Assembly: GCA_027491785.1 (NCBI GenBank)
Contig: JAOZGJ010000026.1
Location: 1 to 53,527 of the forward strand
Length of the DNA stretch: 53,527 bases
Direction of reading: 5' to 3'
DNA from: Thermoproteota archaeon
GTDB taxonomy: Archaea > Korarchaeota > Korarchaeia > Korarchaeales > Korarchaeaceae
Shown: piece by piece, positions 1-7,597 of the stretch
How the letters are laid out: each line of letters begins with the position of its first letter
Numbering within the stretch: the first letter of the stretch is position 1
Position numbers and translations under genes: made by a program
The notes under the pieces: model-generated
What the model saw: only the letters and a program-made list of their open reading frames with translations
Database searches by the model: none
Told to the model about the DNA's origin: nothing

Positions 1-1338
1 TTTGTAGTTAAGACTGAGGATATATTACACAGAACTCCTGTATGTTGGCGGTGCAAGACACCGCTTGAGATAGTTCCAATGAAAGAATATTACTTAAAGC
101 AGATGGATCTAGTGCCGGAACTGGAGAAGTACCTGGATGTGGTTAAATTTTATCCAGAATGGGCATCTAGCTACTGGAGAGACTGGTTAAAATCCATAAG
201 CTCTGACTGGCCTATCTCTAGGAGGAGATACTATGCTACAGAAATACCTGTGTGGTACTGTAAGAGCTGCGGAAAGCCTGTGATTCCTCCTCCAGGAAAA
301 TACTACCAACCTTGGAAGGAGGATCCTCCTTTCGATAAGTGTCCACATTGCGGATCTACTGAGGGCTTTGTGGGGGATGATAGGGTCTTCGATACGTGGA
401 TGGACTCTTCCATTTCCTCCTTAGTATACAACGGCTATGGCTGGGACGAGGAACTGTTTAAGAAGCTTGGATCTAGCGATATAAGGCCTCAAGGCAAGGA
501 TATAGTCAGAACCTGGCTTCATTACTCATTCTTAAGGGTACATCAGGTGCTGGGAAAACCGGCGTTCAAGCATGTCTGGATATCTGGTATGGGATTAGAT
601 GAGAAAGGAAGGGCGATGCATAAGAGCCTTGGAAACATAATATATCCCTGGCCTCTCTTTGAAAGGTATGGGGCCGATGCTGTAAGGTTCTTCGGAGCTG
701 CTGAGGCACATCATGGTTCTGATTTCAGGATATCTGAGAGGAAGGTGGAGGGCGCCTATAAATTCCTACAGAAGTTATGGAATGTAGCTAGGTTCATCTC
801 TCAGTTTGAAGAACCTAGAGGGATGCCTGAACTCAGCCCCACAGACCTATGGATATTAGGAGAACTTAACAAGGTGATAACGAGATCTATGCGGGGTTAT
901 GACAGGTTCGATTTCTTCGATCCTGCAAACGGAGTTCGCAGCTTCATCTGGGACGTATTCGCTCCCCACTATATAGAGCTCGTTAAGGGTAGAGCATATA
1001 GGGATGAAGGTATGGGCTCCATTGCCGCCCAATGGACCCTGCATTACGTCTTAAGATCTATCTTGAAGCTAGCAGCTCCAATAATCCCTCATATAACAGA
1101 CTATATATGGAGGAAGATCTATGGAGGAACGGTCCACAAGGAGCTCTTTCCTGAGGTAAGAGAGGAGTGGTACACGCCCTATCTAGAGCTAGGAGAGGAA
1201 ATTATGGAGTTTAACGGTAGAGTATGGAAGATTAAAAAGGAGAATGGGATGAAAATGAGGGATCCTATCTCCATAGAGATACCTACTAAGCTAAAACCGT
1301 TTGAGGAGGACCTGAGGATACTACATAATATAACCTAA
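1..1338 (+). CDS. valS: valyl-tRNA synthetase, 3' part (5' end outside window)
   Basis: Charges tRNA-Val in the cytoplasm. The reading frame is open from base 1, so only the C-terminal 445 residues are present. Visible are the class I catalytic stretch DWPISRRRYYATEIPVWYC, a zinc-binding insertion with CKSCG and CPHCG, DDRVFDTWMDSSISSL, RPQGKDIVRTW (ValRS-like rather than IleRS-like) and the anticodon-binding helical domain with SDFRISERKVEGAYKFLQKL. The KMSKS loop reads AMHKSLGN, a variant with Ala-Met-His before KS. The protein lacks a long C-terminal coiled coil, as usual in archaea. Distinguishing ValRS from IleRS rests on these motifs alone, but is fairly secure. Confidence 0.92.
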   Translation, partial: FVVKTEDILHRTPVCWRCKTPLEIVPMKEYYLKQMDLVPELEKYLDVVKFYPEWASSYWRDWLKSISSDWPISRRRYYATEIPVWYCKSCGKPVIPPPGKYYQPWKEDPPFDKCPHCGSTEGFVGDDRVFDTWMDSSISSLVYNGYGWDEELFKKLGSSDIRPQGKDIVRTWLHYSFLRVHQVLGKPAFKHVWISGMGLDEKGRAMHKSLGNIIYPWPLFERYGADAVRFFGAAEAHHGSDFRISERKVEGAYKFLQKLWNVARFISQFEEPRGMPELSPTDLWILGELNKVITRSMRGYDRFDFFDPANGVRSFIWDVFAPHYIELVKGRAYRDEGMGSIAAQWTLHYVLRSILKLAAPIIPHITDYIWRKIYGGTVHKELFPEVREEWYTPYLELGEEIMEFNGRVWKIKKENGMKMRDPISIEIPTKLKPFEEDLRILHNIT

Positions 1339-1348
1339 CATGAACTAA

Positions 1349-1369
1349 TCTTTTCTATTTTCCCTCTTT
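1349..1369 (+). terminator. pyrimidine/T-rich terminator after valS
   Basis: A T- and C-rich run (TTTTCTATTTTCCCTCTTT) begins ten bases after the valS stop. Archaeal RNA polymerase terminates at T-rich tracts without a required hairpin, so this is a plausible terminator. The purine-rich run at 1395-1421 is the mirror case, giving a pyrimidine-rich tract downstream of tRNA-Ser on the minus strand. Confidence 0.5.
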
Positions 1370-1461
1370 AATCAATATAATACCCTATATCGGTAAAGGA
1401 GGGAAAGGGAAGGAAGGGAATTCTTGTTAAATCAAGTGAGATCGCTGATGGCCTATCGTGG

Positions 1462-1566
1462 CGCCGGGGGTGGGATTCGAACCCACGAGGCCCGTAAGGG
1501 CCACCGGATCTCGAGTCCGGCCCCTTGCTTTGCCGAGATTAGGCCCTCTGGCTAGGGTACCCCGGC
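1462..1566 (-). tRNA. tRNA-Ser(CGA) with enlarged D loop, probable intron
   Basis: Acceptor stem GCCGGGG/CCCCGGC, discriminator G, T arm GTGGG-TTCGAAT-CCCAC, long variable arm with GGCCC/GGGCC, and anticodon arm CCGGA-CTCGAGA-TCCGG give anticodon CGA (codon UCG). D stem CCCU (1554-1557) pairs with AGGG (1522-1525), but the loop between them is 28 nt where about 9-12 is normal. The extra sequence can form GCC/GGC pairing and is best explained as a noncanonical intron in the D loop of the kind known from thermophilic TACK archaea. The exact splice sites are not resolved. CCA is not encoded. Confidence 0.93.
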
Positions 1567-1603
1567 TCTTCCTTCATCATCAACCTATTTGAGAAAATGG
1601 AGC

Positions 1604-1612
1604 TATAAATAT
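1604..1612 (-). promoter_or_regulatory. TATA box of tRNA-Ser
   Basis: AATATTTATA reads on the minus strand about 40 bp upstream of the mature tRNA 5' end, which would place the transcription start about 16 nt before it. Confidence 0.5.
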
Positions 1613-1699
1613 TGCCATTTCTAGGATGGCTTGGATTAGGTCCTCAGGCAGGATAAGATTTTTCTAATGATTTAAACAAGCTAAGAATGAGAAGATGCT

Positions 1700-2284
1700 A
1701 TGGCAGCTAATGGGGATGTTATAGCTGGTATCGACCTAGCGGTTACTAGGCCATCGACCATAGCTGTACTGTCAGAATCAGGCTGTATAGAAGTTCGTCA
1801 TTTAAAATTTAATGAGCTGATATCTGAGCTATCCCATGCTAGATTAGTAGCCGTAGATGCGCCTCTCTCACTTCCCAATGAAGGAGCATTTAGGGATTTT
1901 GAGAGGGCTTTACTTAAGAGGGGCTATAGGCTCCTTCCCCTCTCCCTAACTTCAATGAGGAAATTGGCTAATATAGGTATAGAATTGAAGAATATTTTAG
2001 AGAATGAGGGTGTTGTTGTTCTGGAGACGCATCCAGCATCCGCAAAGAGAGCCTTGGGCTTATCTGACGACGATCTCGTAAATATTATGAAAAAGTTACG
2101 CTTTTGCAAAAAACTACCTAGAAATAAGGATGAGATTGACGCGTTAGTATGCCTATTAGTAGCTCTCCTATACGTAAATGGAAAAACTGAGGAGATTAAA
2201 GGGGAGGAAGGATCCATGGTACTTCCATTACCAGGAGTCCGATATGAAGAACTTGAGTTATGCTGCTTCCAAAATACATTTTAG
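1700..2284 (+). CDS. DUF429 family protein, predicted RNase H-fold nuclease
   Basis: The 194-residue product starts AGIDLAVTRPSTIAVL, the acidic first strand of the RNase H-like fold used by DUF429. It continues with VAVDAPLSLP (second acidic strand, about residues 50-60), ETHPASAKRALGL (about 110-122) and a late KDEIDALVCLLVALLY helix containing the last acidic residue. This is the family layout. The biological substrate is unknown. The start codon lies at the expected distance from a TTTAAAC TATA-like box at 1670-1676, so the message may be nearly leaderless. It stands just upstream of the polymerase D gene, 21 bp away, possibly cotranscribed. Confidence 0.8.
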   Translation: MAANGDVIAGIDLAVTRPSTIAVLSESGCIEVRHLKFNELISELSHARLVAVDAPLSLPNEGAFRDFERALLKRGYRLLPLSLTSMRKLANIGIELKNILENEGVVVLETHPASAKRALGLSDDDLVNIMKKLRFCKKLPRNKDEIDALVCLLVALLYVNGKTEEIKGEEGSMVLPLPGVRYEELELCCFQNTF

Positions 2285-2305
2285 TAATGGAGGGATGTTA
2301 GCTAG

Positions 2306-3745
2306 ATGGCACAGCAGGTAAAGATCCTGAAGAAGTTGTTAGTAAAGGGGTTTAACGTCTCTCCAGAGGCTCTAGAAATTCTGAGCAGTTTAGATGAGGG
2401 AAGATTAGATCATGTATTTGAGCTGATCTCAAAGGTGGATAAGGCAGTCATTGAACCTCAAGACCTGCTCCCCTTATTAAAGAAGGAGACAAGACCACAG
2501 ATCGAAAGGAAGCCATATGAGATCCCAACCAGAGTGGACGATATAGTCGTTTTAAAGGCACCTAGGGAACTGGGTGTGAAGGGGACGGTTGATGAGTTCA
2601 TAAACATAATCAGGGATAGGTTCGAGTTCCTTAAATCCATCCTGATTAGGAAGAGTAGCGTAGATCCTATACCTATAGCCGATCTAAAGGCGTCCACTAG
2701 GAGAAATGGAGATAACATCTTGATAATTGGCATGGTGATGGAGAAGAGGGTGTTCAGGGATTTCTCAATTAGAATGTCGCTAGACGATGAAACCGGGTCT
2801 ATACCCGTAATATTCAAGAAAGGTAGTAGATATTGGGATAGAGCTGATAAGGTACCAATAGACAGCGTGCTTGCAGTAAAAGGGACCTTTATAAATGGTA
2901 GGATATACGCTGAGAGTTTTAGGGTACCTGATCTTGATGGGAATCTGGTGAAGCCTGGATCCGCTGAGGGAAAAGCTGTACTGATCAGTGATACCCATAT
3001 GGGAAGTAGGTATTTCAACGAAAAATCCTTTAACATGTTTATAAAATGGTTAAACAGCGATTTAGCTTCTGATGTTAGCTACCTAATAATATGTGGAGAT
3101 CTAGTCGATGGAGTTGGTGTTTACCCTAATCAGGAGGATGAGCTGAGAATAGCTGATGTATATAAGCAGTTCAATCTCGCTGCTTCTTTCTTAGAGCGTA
3201 TACCCAAGGACATCAAAATCCTTTATATACCTGGGAACCACGAACCAGTTCGACAAGCCGAACCTCAGCCGGTCATACCGAGCGAGTACCTAGATGAACT
3301 ATTAGAGGTAAGGCCTGACCTAGTTTCTCTACCTAATCCATCAATGATCGGGATAGGTGATGTCAAGATACTCTTGTACCACGGGAGGAGTTTAAACGCA
3401 ATCTTCAAGCATATTCCGGGACTCCAGCCAATAAGACCGGAGACTGTAGTCGAAGCAATGATTTGGATGCTCAGGTTAAGGCATTTAGCACCTATTTATG
3501 GGGAACATCCGCTATCTCCAGAGGAGAAGGATTGGCTTCTCATAGACGACATACCTCACATACTTCATACAGGCCATATACACGTCTATGGTGTGGGAAA
3601 GTATAAGGGAGTCAATCTAGTGAATTCAGGGACGTTTGAGAATGAAACCCCCTATATAAAGAGTTTGGGAATAGAAGTAACTGTTGGAAAAGTCCCTGTC
3701 GTTAATTTAAAAAATCTAGAGATAGAGATAAAGAACTTCGCTTAA
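2306..3745 (+). CDS. polB: DNA polymerase D small subunit DP1 (3'-5' exonuclease)
   Basis: Proofreading subunit of the archaeal replicative family D polymerase; the large subunit DP2 is not in this window. Of 479 residues, the N-terminal 90 form a helical DP2-independent region, about 110-220 an OB-fold (DNILIIGMVMEKRVF, IPVIFKKGSRYW), and 225-475 a calcineurin-like phosphoesterase. Metal motifs are intact: SDTHMGS, CGDLVDG, PGNHEP and HTGHIHVYG. An intact DTH motif indicates an active exonuclease, unlike the degenerate eukaryotic homologues. It converges on orc1/cdc6 with one base between the stops, next to a candidate origin. PolD excludes classical Crenarchaeota as the source. Confidence 0.97.
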   Translation: MAQQVKILKKLLVKGFNVSPEALEILSSLDEGRLDHVFELISKVDKAVIEPQDLLPLLKKETRPQIERKPYEIPTRVDDIVVLKAPRELGVKGTVDEFINIIRDRFEFLKSILIRKSSVDPIPIADLKASTRRNGDNILIIGMVMEKRVFRDFSIRMSLDDETGSIPVIFKKGSRYWDRADKVPIDSVLAVKGTFINGRIYAESFRVPDLDGNLVKPGSAEGKAVLISDTHMGSRYFNEKSFNMFIKWLNSDLASDVSYLIICGDLVDGVGVYPNQEDELRIADVYKQFNLAASFLERIPKDIKILYIPGNHEPVRQAEPQPVIPSEYLDELLEVRPDLVSLPNPSMIGIGDVKILLYHGRSLNAIFKHIPGLQPIRPETVVEAMIWMLRLRHLAPIYGEHPLSPEEKDWLLIDDIPHILHTGHIHVYGVGKYKGVNLVNSGTFENETPYIKSLGIEVTVGKVPVVNLKNLEIEIKNFA

Positions 3746-3746
3746 C

Positions 3747-4931
3747 TTAACTTATACCCATCTGAGCCAGTAAAGATTTCATCTGCCTTATAGGAAGGGC
3801 TGTTCTCTCCACGATTTTGGTATTACCTCTAGCTCCTCCATACTCCATCTTTATTTCTATCAGTCCTTGGGACTCAAGCTCTCTTAAAATACTACTGACT
3901 CTCCTCATAGTGAGAGGTTTAACGCCATAAGAGGAGGCTCTTCTCTTGTATGTATTATAGATTGTTCCCGTTCCAGGTCTTATGCCGGGTATCTCTAATA
4001 CATCAGTAATCGCTGCGAGAATAAGCCTGTGATGTAGAGGTAGAGTTCTTATCGTTATAGAGACCTCTTCCTCATTAACAGTATCTATCGCTCTCTCAGC
4101 ATGACTTACCCTGAGTTTATCGGCTCTCTCACTTTCAGCTAGCTCGGCAGCCATCCTAAGAATATCTATTGCTCTTCTAGCGTCTCCAGATTCTTGAGAT
4201 ACCTTAGCAGCAATGTACTGCAGGGCTTCATCTTCCCACGTACCGACCTTGAGTCCCAAGTCTGCTCTCTGCCTGAGTATTTGATAGAGTTGAGGTTGAT
4301 TGTATGGAGGGAATTGGAGCCTGTTAGGTTCAAAGCTACTTCTTTCTCTGGGATCAAGCCTCTCTAAGAAATCCATCGTGTTACTGATAACCACCAAGCT
4401 TATGCTCAGTTCTTCAGGTAAATCGTAGTTAAGCCTAGTAAGGGTATAAAGAAGCCGGCCTCCATCCCTTTTAACTAAAAGATCAACCTCATCTAGTATT
4501 ATCACAAGCCTTAAGTGAGATGATGTATAAGCTTCAACGAATTTATCCCATAAAACATCGAAAGGATAACCTGATGGAGGAACTAGGACTTGCATAGCTC
4601 TGTTAAGCTGGTATAGGACTCTGTAGGCTGTAGTTGCCTGACTACAGTTGACATAGGCAAATTTAGCTCTTAGATTGGGATATTCATTCTTGTATTTCTT
4701 TATTACATGCTTTACTACTGCAGTCTTGCCAGTACCTGGTTTACCTATGAAGGCCGTATCGCTAGGAGGCTGATCTGATAGGAGGTCTGAGAGTATTCTA
4801 GAAAATTGAAATATTTGTTCTTCTCTACCTGGAAGATTATCTGGTATATAGGAATCACGGAGAACCCGTTTATCTTTAATTATGGAATATGAGATATAAG
4901 AAGTGTTAATAAACGTTTCATCAAGCGACAT
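3747..4931 (-). CDS. cdc6: Orc1/Cdc6 origin-binding initiator
   Basis: AAA+ protein that binds origin repeats and loads MCM. The 394-residue product has Walker A GKPGTGKTAVV (about 62-72), Walker B LVIILDEVD (about 141-149), sensor 1 VVISNTMD, sensor 2 SGDARRAIDILR (about 253-264) and a C-terminal winged helix from about 300. The ATG is preceded by GGAGGG six bases upstream and a TTTAAA box at 4978-4983. Repeated boxes in the upstream region (5024-5199) look like its own binding sites, the usual arrangement of initiator gene beside origin. Confidence 0.97.
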   Translation of the reverse strand: MSLDETFINTSYISYSIIKDKRVLRDSYIPDNLPGREEQIFQFSRILSDLLSDQPPSDTAFIGKPGTGKTAVVKHVIKKYKNEYPNLRAKFAYVNCSQATTAYRVLYQLNRAMQVLVPPSGYPFDVLWDKFVEAYTSSHLRLVIILDEVDLLVKRDGGRLLYTLTRLNYDLPEELSISLVVISNTMDFLERLDPRERSSFEPNRLQFPPYNQPQLYQILRQRADLGLKVGTWEDEALQYIAAKVSQESGDARRAIDILRMAAELAESERADKLRVSHAERAIDTVNEEEVSITIRTLPLHHRLILAAITDVLEIPGIRPGTGTIYNTYKRRASSYGVKPLTMRRVSSILRELESQGLIEIKMEYGGARGNTKIVERTALPIRQMKSLLAQMGIS

Positions 4932-5024
4932 GAGTTTCCCTCCGCTCGGACCTGAATATGGTGTGGAGCATCTGGGATTTAAACCTATTGTTCATTTAAG
5001 AGAGAAGTCTTCTAGTAATAATGT

Positions 5025-5038
5025 GATATGATGGAGTT
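5025..5038 (-). repeat. ORB-like box, inverted copy
   Basis: On the minus strand it reads AACTCCATCATATC, matching 12 of 13 core positions of the two direct copies. The bases TGATATGAT (5024-5032) also form a perfect 9-bp inverted repeat with ATCATATCA (5046-5054). Confidence 0.65.
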
Positions 5039-5074
5039 AATATAAATCATATCATAATAGTATGTGAGTAATTT

Positions 5075-5091
5075 CCACTCCATCATCTCCG
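5075..5091 (+). repeat. ORB-like box, direct copy 1
   Basis: CCACTCCATCATCTCCG, preceded by TT. It is identical over 17 bp to the copy 41 bp downstream, close to four helical turns, so both would face the same side of the helix. Confidence 0.75.
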
Positions 5092-5115
5092 TTATGGAGA
5101 GACCCTCCTTATTAT

Positions 5116-5132
5116 CCACTCCATCATCTCCG
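5116..5132 (+). repeat. ORB-like box, direct copy 2
   Basis: CCACTCCATCATCTCCG, identical to copy 1. It is preceded by TAT rather than TTT. Confidence 0.75.
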
Positions 5133-5160
5133 AAATTAGGAGCATTGAATAGAAACACAA

Positions 5161-5199
5161 CTCCTTCCACTCCATTCATCATAGATGGAATGGAAGGAG
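5161..5199. repeat. long imperfect palindrome at ecfT 3' end
   Basis: CTCCTTCCACTCCAT on the left matches the complement of ATGGAATGGAAGGAG on the right at 14 of 15 positions. It includes the ecfT stop codon and a degenerate TTCCACTCCAT box, so it may be both a transcription stop hairpin for ecfT and an extra initiator site. Confidence 0.6.
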
Positions 5200-5943
5200 C
5201 TGAAATGGCGCTTGGAGTGAGATGAGTATACCGATTATTATAATAACTATCGAATAGAGGACTACGATAACATCCTGCCAGCTATACTCATAAATCGCAT
5301 AGCTAGTTCTTTTCCCCAAAGCCCCAAAAGCCTTAGTTTCCAGAGCTTCTGCTAATTGATGTCCTCTTCTAATAGCTATTATTATCATAGGTATCAATAT
5401 GGGTATCATCTTCCTTATTCTTTCAAAGAACCCTCCCCTCTCAACCTCATAGCCCCTACTAGCTTGAGAGGTTACTATCATCACGACATCATCAGCCAAT
5501 ACAGGTATGAATCTGAGGGCTATTATGAAGGAGAATGTTATTTGTAGGGGAACTCTTAGCTTTGTAAGTAAATCCCCAATCTCAGCTGGACTTGTACCAG
5601 CCATGAATATAGCAGAAGCTATTATCATACTTATTAATCTCAGGACCATTGCTAGGCTGAAATAAAGGCTTCTTGTAGTTATGTAATTCAATATGATTAA
5701 AAGTATGATAAATATCAAGGAAGCTTTCAAGGATCTCTTTATTCTATTCTCCGACTTAGATAATAAAATTAAAGGAATTTGCGATACTAATGAAAATATC
5801 TGAATAAGTAATGAGGGGCTAATTAAAGGGAGCGCCACAAAGACTGCAAACATTAGGAACTTAGTCAGTGGGTTAAGACGTGAATAAGGTGTTTCACCAA
5901 CCTGAACTCTGAAGATATCTATCATGGCTAAAGGATCTATCAT
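5179..5943 (-). CDS. ecfT: ECF transporter transmembrane component (EcfT/CbiQ type)
   Basis: Membrane coupling subunit of an energy-coupling factor importer for vitamins or metal ions. The 254-residue protein has about six hydrophobic segments (for example FLMFAVFVALPLI, LIFIILLIILNYI, VIVVLYSIVIIIIGILISL). It has the two cytoplasmic coupling-helix signatures in degenerate form: ASRGYEVERGG (about 162-172) and ALETKAFGALG (about 198-208). It starts directly after the stop of the first ATPase gene, so the three genes form one operon. No substrate-binding S component is encoded nearby; S proteins from elsewhere probably plug into this module. Confidence 0.88.
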   Translation of the reverse strand: MIDPLAMIDIFRVQVGETPYSRLNPLTKFLMFAVFVALPLISPSLLIQIFSLVSQIPLILLSKSENRIKRSLKASLIFIILLIILNYITTRSLYFSLAMVLRLISMIIASAIFMAGTSPAEIGDLLTKLRVPLQITFSFIIALRFIPVLADDVVMIVTSQASRGYEVERGGFFERIRKMIPILIPMIIIAIRRGHQLAEALETKAFGALGKRTSYAIYEYSWQDVIVVLYSIVIIIIGILISLQAPFQLLPFHL

Positions 5944-6711
5944 TTAATCACCTATCAGGGACTTGATGATATACTTATAGGGTGGTATCAAGCCATTTGT
6001 AGCGAGCCCTCTTATATCTGAGAAAACATCATTAGGTCTTCCTCTGTTTATTATAGATCCCCGCTTTAAGACCAAGAGGATATCTGGATTCAGCTCTTCT
6101 AACCACTCCAAATCATGAGTAACTATAATGACGCCCCTTCCCTCTTCCCTAATCCCCCTAAATATTTGGATTAGGGATTCCTTAGAGAGGCTATCCTGTC
6201 CTATTGTTGGCTCATCAACAGCTAGAAATCCAGTCTTCATGGCTAAAATGCAAGCTATAGATAGCCTCTTCATCTCTCCTCCACTTAATGACCAAGGGCT
6301 CCTATTTCTCATCTCCCATAATCCTACCTCCTCTAAGGCCTGTCTTACTAATTCTCTTGTTTCATCTGAGTTTATTCCTAAAGATTTGGGGCCAAACGAT
6401 ACCTCTTCATACACGGTATCTGAGAAGAACATATGCTCAGGGTTCTGGAAAACCAAACCTACTTTCCTAGCGAGTTGCGCCACGCTCGCTTCTCTAGTGT
6501 CTATCCCATCCACGAGGACCCTTCCCTTCATTTCTCCTCTGTAGAAGTGAGGTATGAGCCCGTTCAGCAACCTAAGCAAAGTCGACTTACCAGAACCATT
6601 AGGCCCTATTACCCCATAGATCTTCTTCCCCTCAAACTCGATTGTTATATCCCTAATAGCTGATGCGCTTGTTCCCTCATATCTGAAGCTTACTTCCTTT
6701 ATCTCTATCAT
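5944..6711 (-). CDS. ecfA: ECF transporter ATPase component 1
   Basis: One of the two nucleotide-binding subunits driving the ECF importer. It has Walker A GPNGSGKSTLL (about 35-45), Q loop FQNPEHMFF (about 88-96), ABC signature SLSGGEMKR (about 142-150), Walker B FLAVDEPT and H-loop IIVTHD (195-200). Its ATG overlaps the TGA of the upstream ATPase gene (ATGA), implying translational coupling. Residues about 39-91 are identical to the paired ATPase and the DNA differs at one base in 161 there, while the rest is ordinary paralogue-level divergence. Confidence 0.93.
   Translation of the reverse strand: MIEIKEVSFRYEGTSASAIRDITIEFEGKKIYGVIGPNGSGKSTLLRLLNGLIPHFYRGEMKGRVLVDGIDTREASVAQLARKVGLVFQNPEHMFFSDTVYEEVSFGPKSLGINSDETRELVRQALEEVGLWEMRNRSPWSLSGGEMKRLSIACILAMKTGFLAVDEPTIGQDSLSKESLIQIFRGIREEGRGVIIVTHDLEWLEELNPDILLVLKRGSIINRGRPNDVFSDIRGLATNGLIPPYKYIIKSLIGD
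6437..6597. repeat. 161-bp tract shared with second ECF ATPase gene, copy A
   Basis: Bases 6437-6597 match 7252-7412 at 160 of 161 positions (G at 6484, A at 7299). Identity stops abruptly at both ends, pointing to recent gene conversion rather than constraint, since third codon positions are also identical. Confidence 0.95.
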
Positions 6712-7535
6712 CTAATGTTCCTCCTCATAGATATTAGGAGCTCTCCAACAGTCAAGGGTTTATCGTCTACTCCATAGCTTTTGGCTAATTTGACAACGGT
6801 AGGTGGTCTGACCCCATAAACGGATATGTCTTTCATATAAAGGAGATCCCTAGGATTTCCTTCCCTCACTATCTGCCCATTAGATATCACTATTATCCTA
6901 TTAGCCCTATGAGAAAACAGATCAAGTCTATGTTCAGCAACTACTATTGCAATTCCCTCTCTATTTAAATTTCCGAGGACCTTTACTATCCTAGCGGAGC
7001 TGAAGGGATCTAACTCGCTAGTAGGTTCGTCTAGGACTATAACGAACGGTTTCATGGCAAGTACTGAGGCTATGGCTACTAATTGCTTCTCTCCTCCGCT
7101 CAATTCGTAAGTTGATTTCTTTCTCAAATATTCTATTCCCAATTTTTCTAATACCCAATCTATCCTTTCCCTCATCTCTTCTCTAGATAGCTCTAAATTC
7201 TCTAATCCGAAAGCTATCTCCCTATCTACCCTGAGAGTCACTATCTGATTATCAGGGTTCTGGAAAACCAAACCTACTTTCCTAGCGAGTTGCGCCACAC
7301 TCGCTTCTCTAGTGTCTATCCCATCCACGAGGACCCTTCCCTTCATTTCTCCTCTGTAGAAGTGAGGTATGAGCCCGTTCAGCAACCTAAGCAAAGTCGA
7401 CTTACCAGAACCGCTTAGACCCGTTATCAGGAGAAAGTCGCCTCTATTAATCTGTAGGTTTATCCCCAGAAGAGCTGGCCTTTCACTGCCCTCGTACTTG
7501 AAAGATACATTATCTATTTCTATCACTGGAGGCAC
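6708..7535 (-). CDS. ecfA: ECF transporter ATPase component 2
   Basis: Partner ATPase of the ECF core, 275 residues. Walker A GLSGSGKSTLL (about 38-48), Q loop FQNPDNQIV (about 91-99), ABC signature ELSGGEKQL (about 144-152), Walker B FVIVLDEPTSELDP and H-loop VVAEHRLD are all intact. The QNPDNQ and ELSGGEKQ motifs are typical of EcfA1/CbiO. The start is GTG at 7533-7535. A TATA-like ATTATAAT centred 25.5 bp upstream supports this start and suggests a leaderless message. First gene of the three-gene ECF operon. Confidence 0.93.
   Translation of the reverse strand: MPPVIEIDNVSFKYEGSERPALLGINLQINRGDFLLITGLSGSGKSTLLRLLNGLIPHFYRGEMKGRVLVDGIDTREASVAQLARKVGLVFQNPDNQIVTLRVDREIAFGLENLELSREEMRERIDWVLEKLGIEYLRKKSTYELSGGEKQLVAIASVLAMKPFVIVLDEPTSELDPFSSARIVKVLGNLNREGIAIVVAEHRLDLFSHRANRIIVISNGQIVREGNPRDLLYMKDISVYGVRPPTVVKLAKSYGVDDKPLTVGELLISMRRNIR
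7252..7412. repeat. 161-bp tract shared with first ECF ATPase gene, copy B
   Basis: Partner of 6437-6597, offset 815 bp, same orientation, one mismatch at 7299. It encodes the block from Walker A (SGKST) to the Q loop (FQNP). Confidence 0.95.
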
Positions 7536-7556
7536 ATGCGCATACCGTCAAAAAAG

Positions 7557-7564
7557 ATTATAAT
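7557..7564. promoter_or_regulatory. shared divergent TATA box, ECF operon / eS1
   Basis: ATTATAAT is a perfect palindrome. Its centre is 25.5 bp from the GTG of the ECF operon (leaderless spacing) and 37.5 bp from the eS1 ATG, leaving about 12 nt of leader that contains GAGGG. Confidence 0.55.
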
Positions 7565-7597
7565 ACCTCTCACTGAAATGCTGCCGAGGGATATTGA

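Larger units (their letters stand above)
5024..5199. other. candidate chromosomal replication origin
   Basis: This noncoding segment upstream of cdc6 holds an inverted copy (5025-5038) and two direct copies (5075-5091, 5116-5132) of a box with core ACTCCATCATCTC, facing each other across a 35-bp AT-rich core (5038-5072). A further degenerate copy lies in a large hairpin at 5161-5199. Opposed initiator boxes around an AT-rich unwinding element next to orc1/cdc6 is the standard archaeal origin plan. The box shares TTCCACT with published crenarchaeal/euryarchaeal ORB sites but otherwise differs, so a lineage-specific version is inferred. Confidence 0.7.

Noticed and set aside
53-1338. Isoleucyl-tRNA synthetase as identity of the first gene
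   Set aside because: RPQGKDIVRTW, FDTWMDSSISSL and SDFRISERKVEGAYKFLQKL agree better with valyl-tRNA synthetase.
1395-1421. Purine-rich tract as a special structural element
   Set aside because: It is most simply the pyrimidine-rich termination region of tRNA-Ser on the opposite strand.
5161-5199. Hairpin as an insertion sequence end
   Set aside because: No transposase, no matching partner repeat nearby; it overlaps the ecfT stop codon and an initiator-like box instead.
6437-7412. Tandem repeat as a mobile element or CRISPR-like array
   Set aside because: Only two copies, both inside conserved ABC ATPase coding sequence and in frame; no terminal repeats, transposase or spacers.
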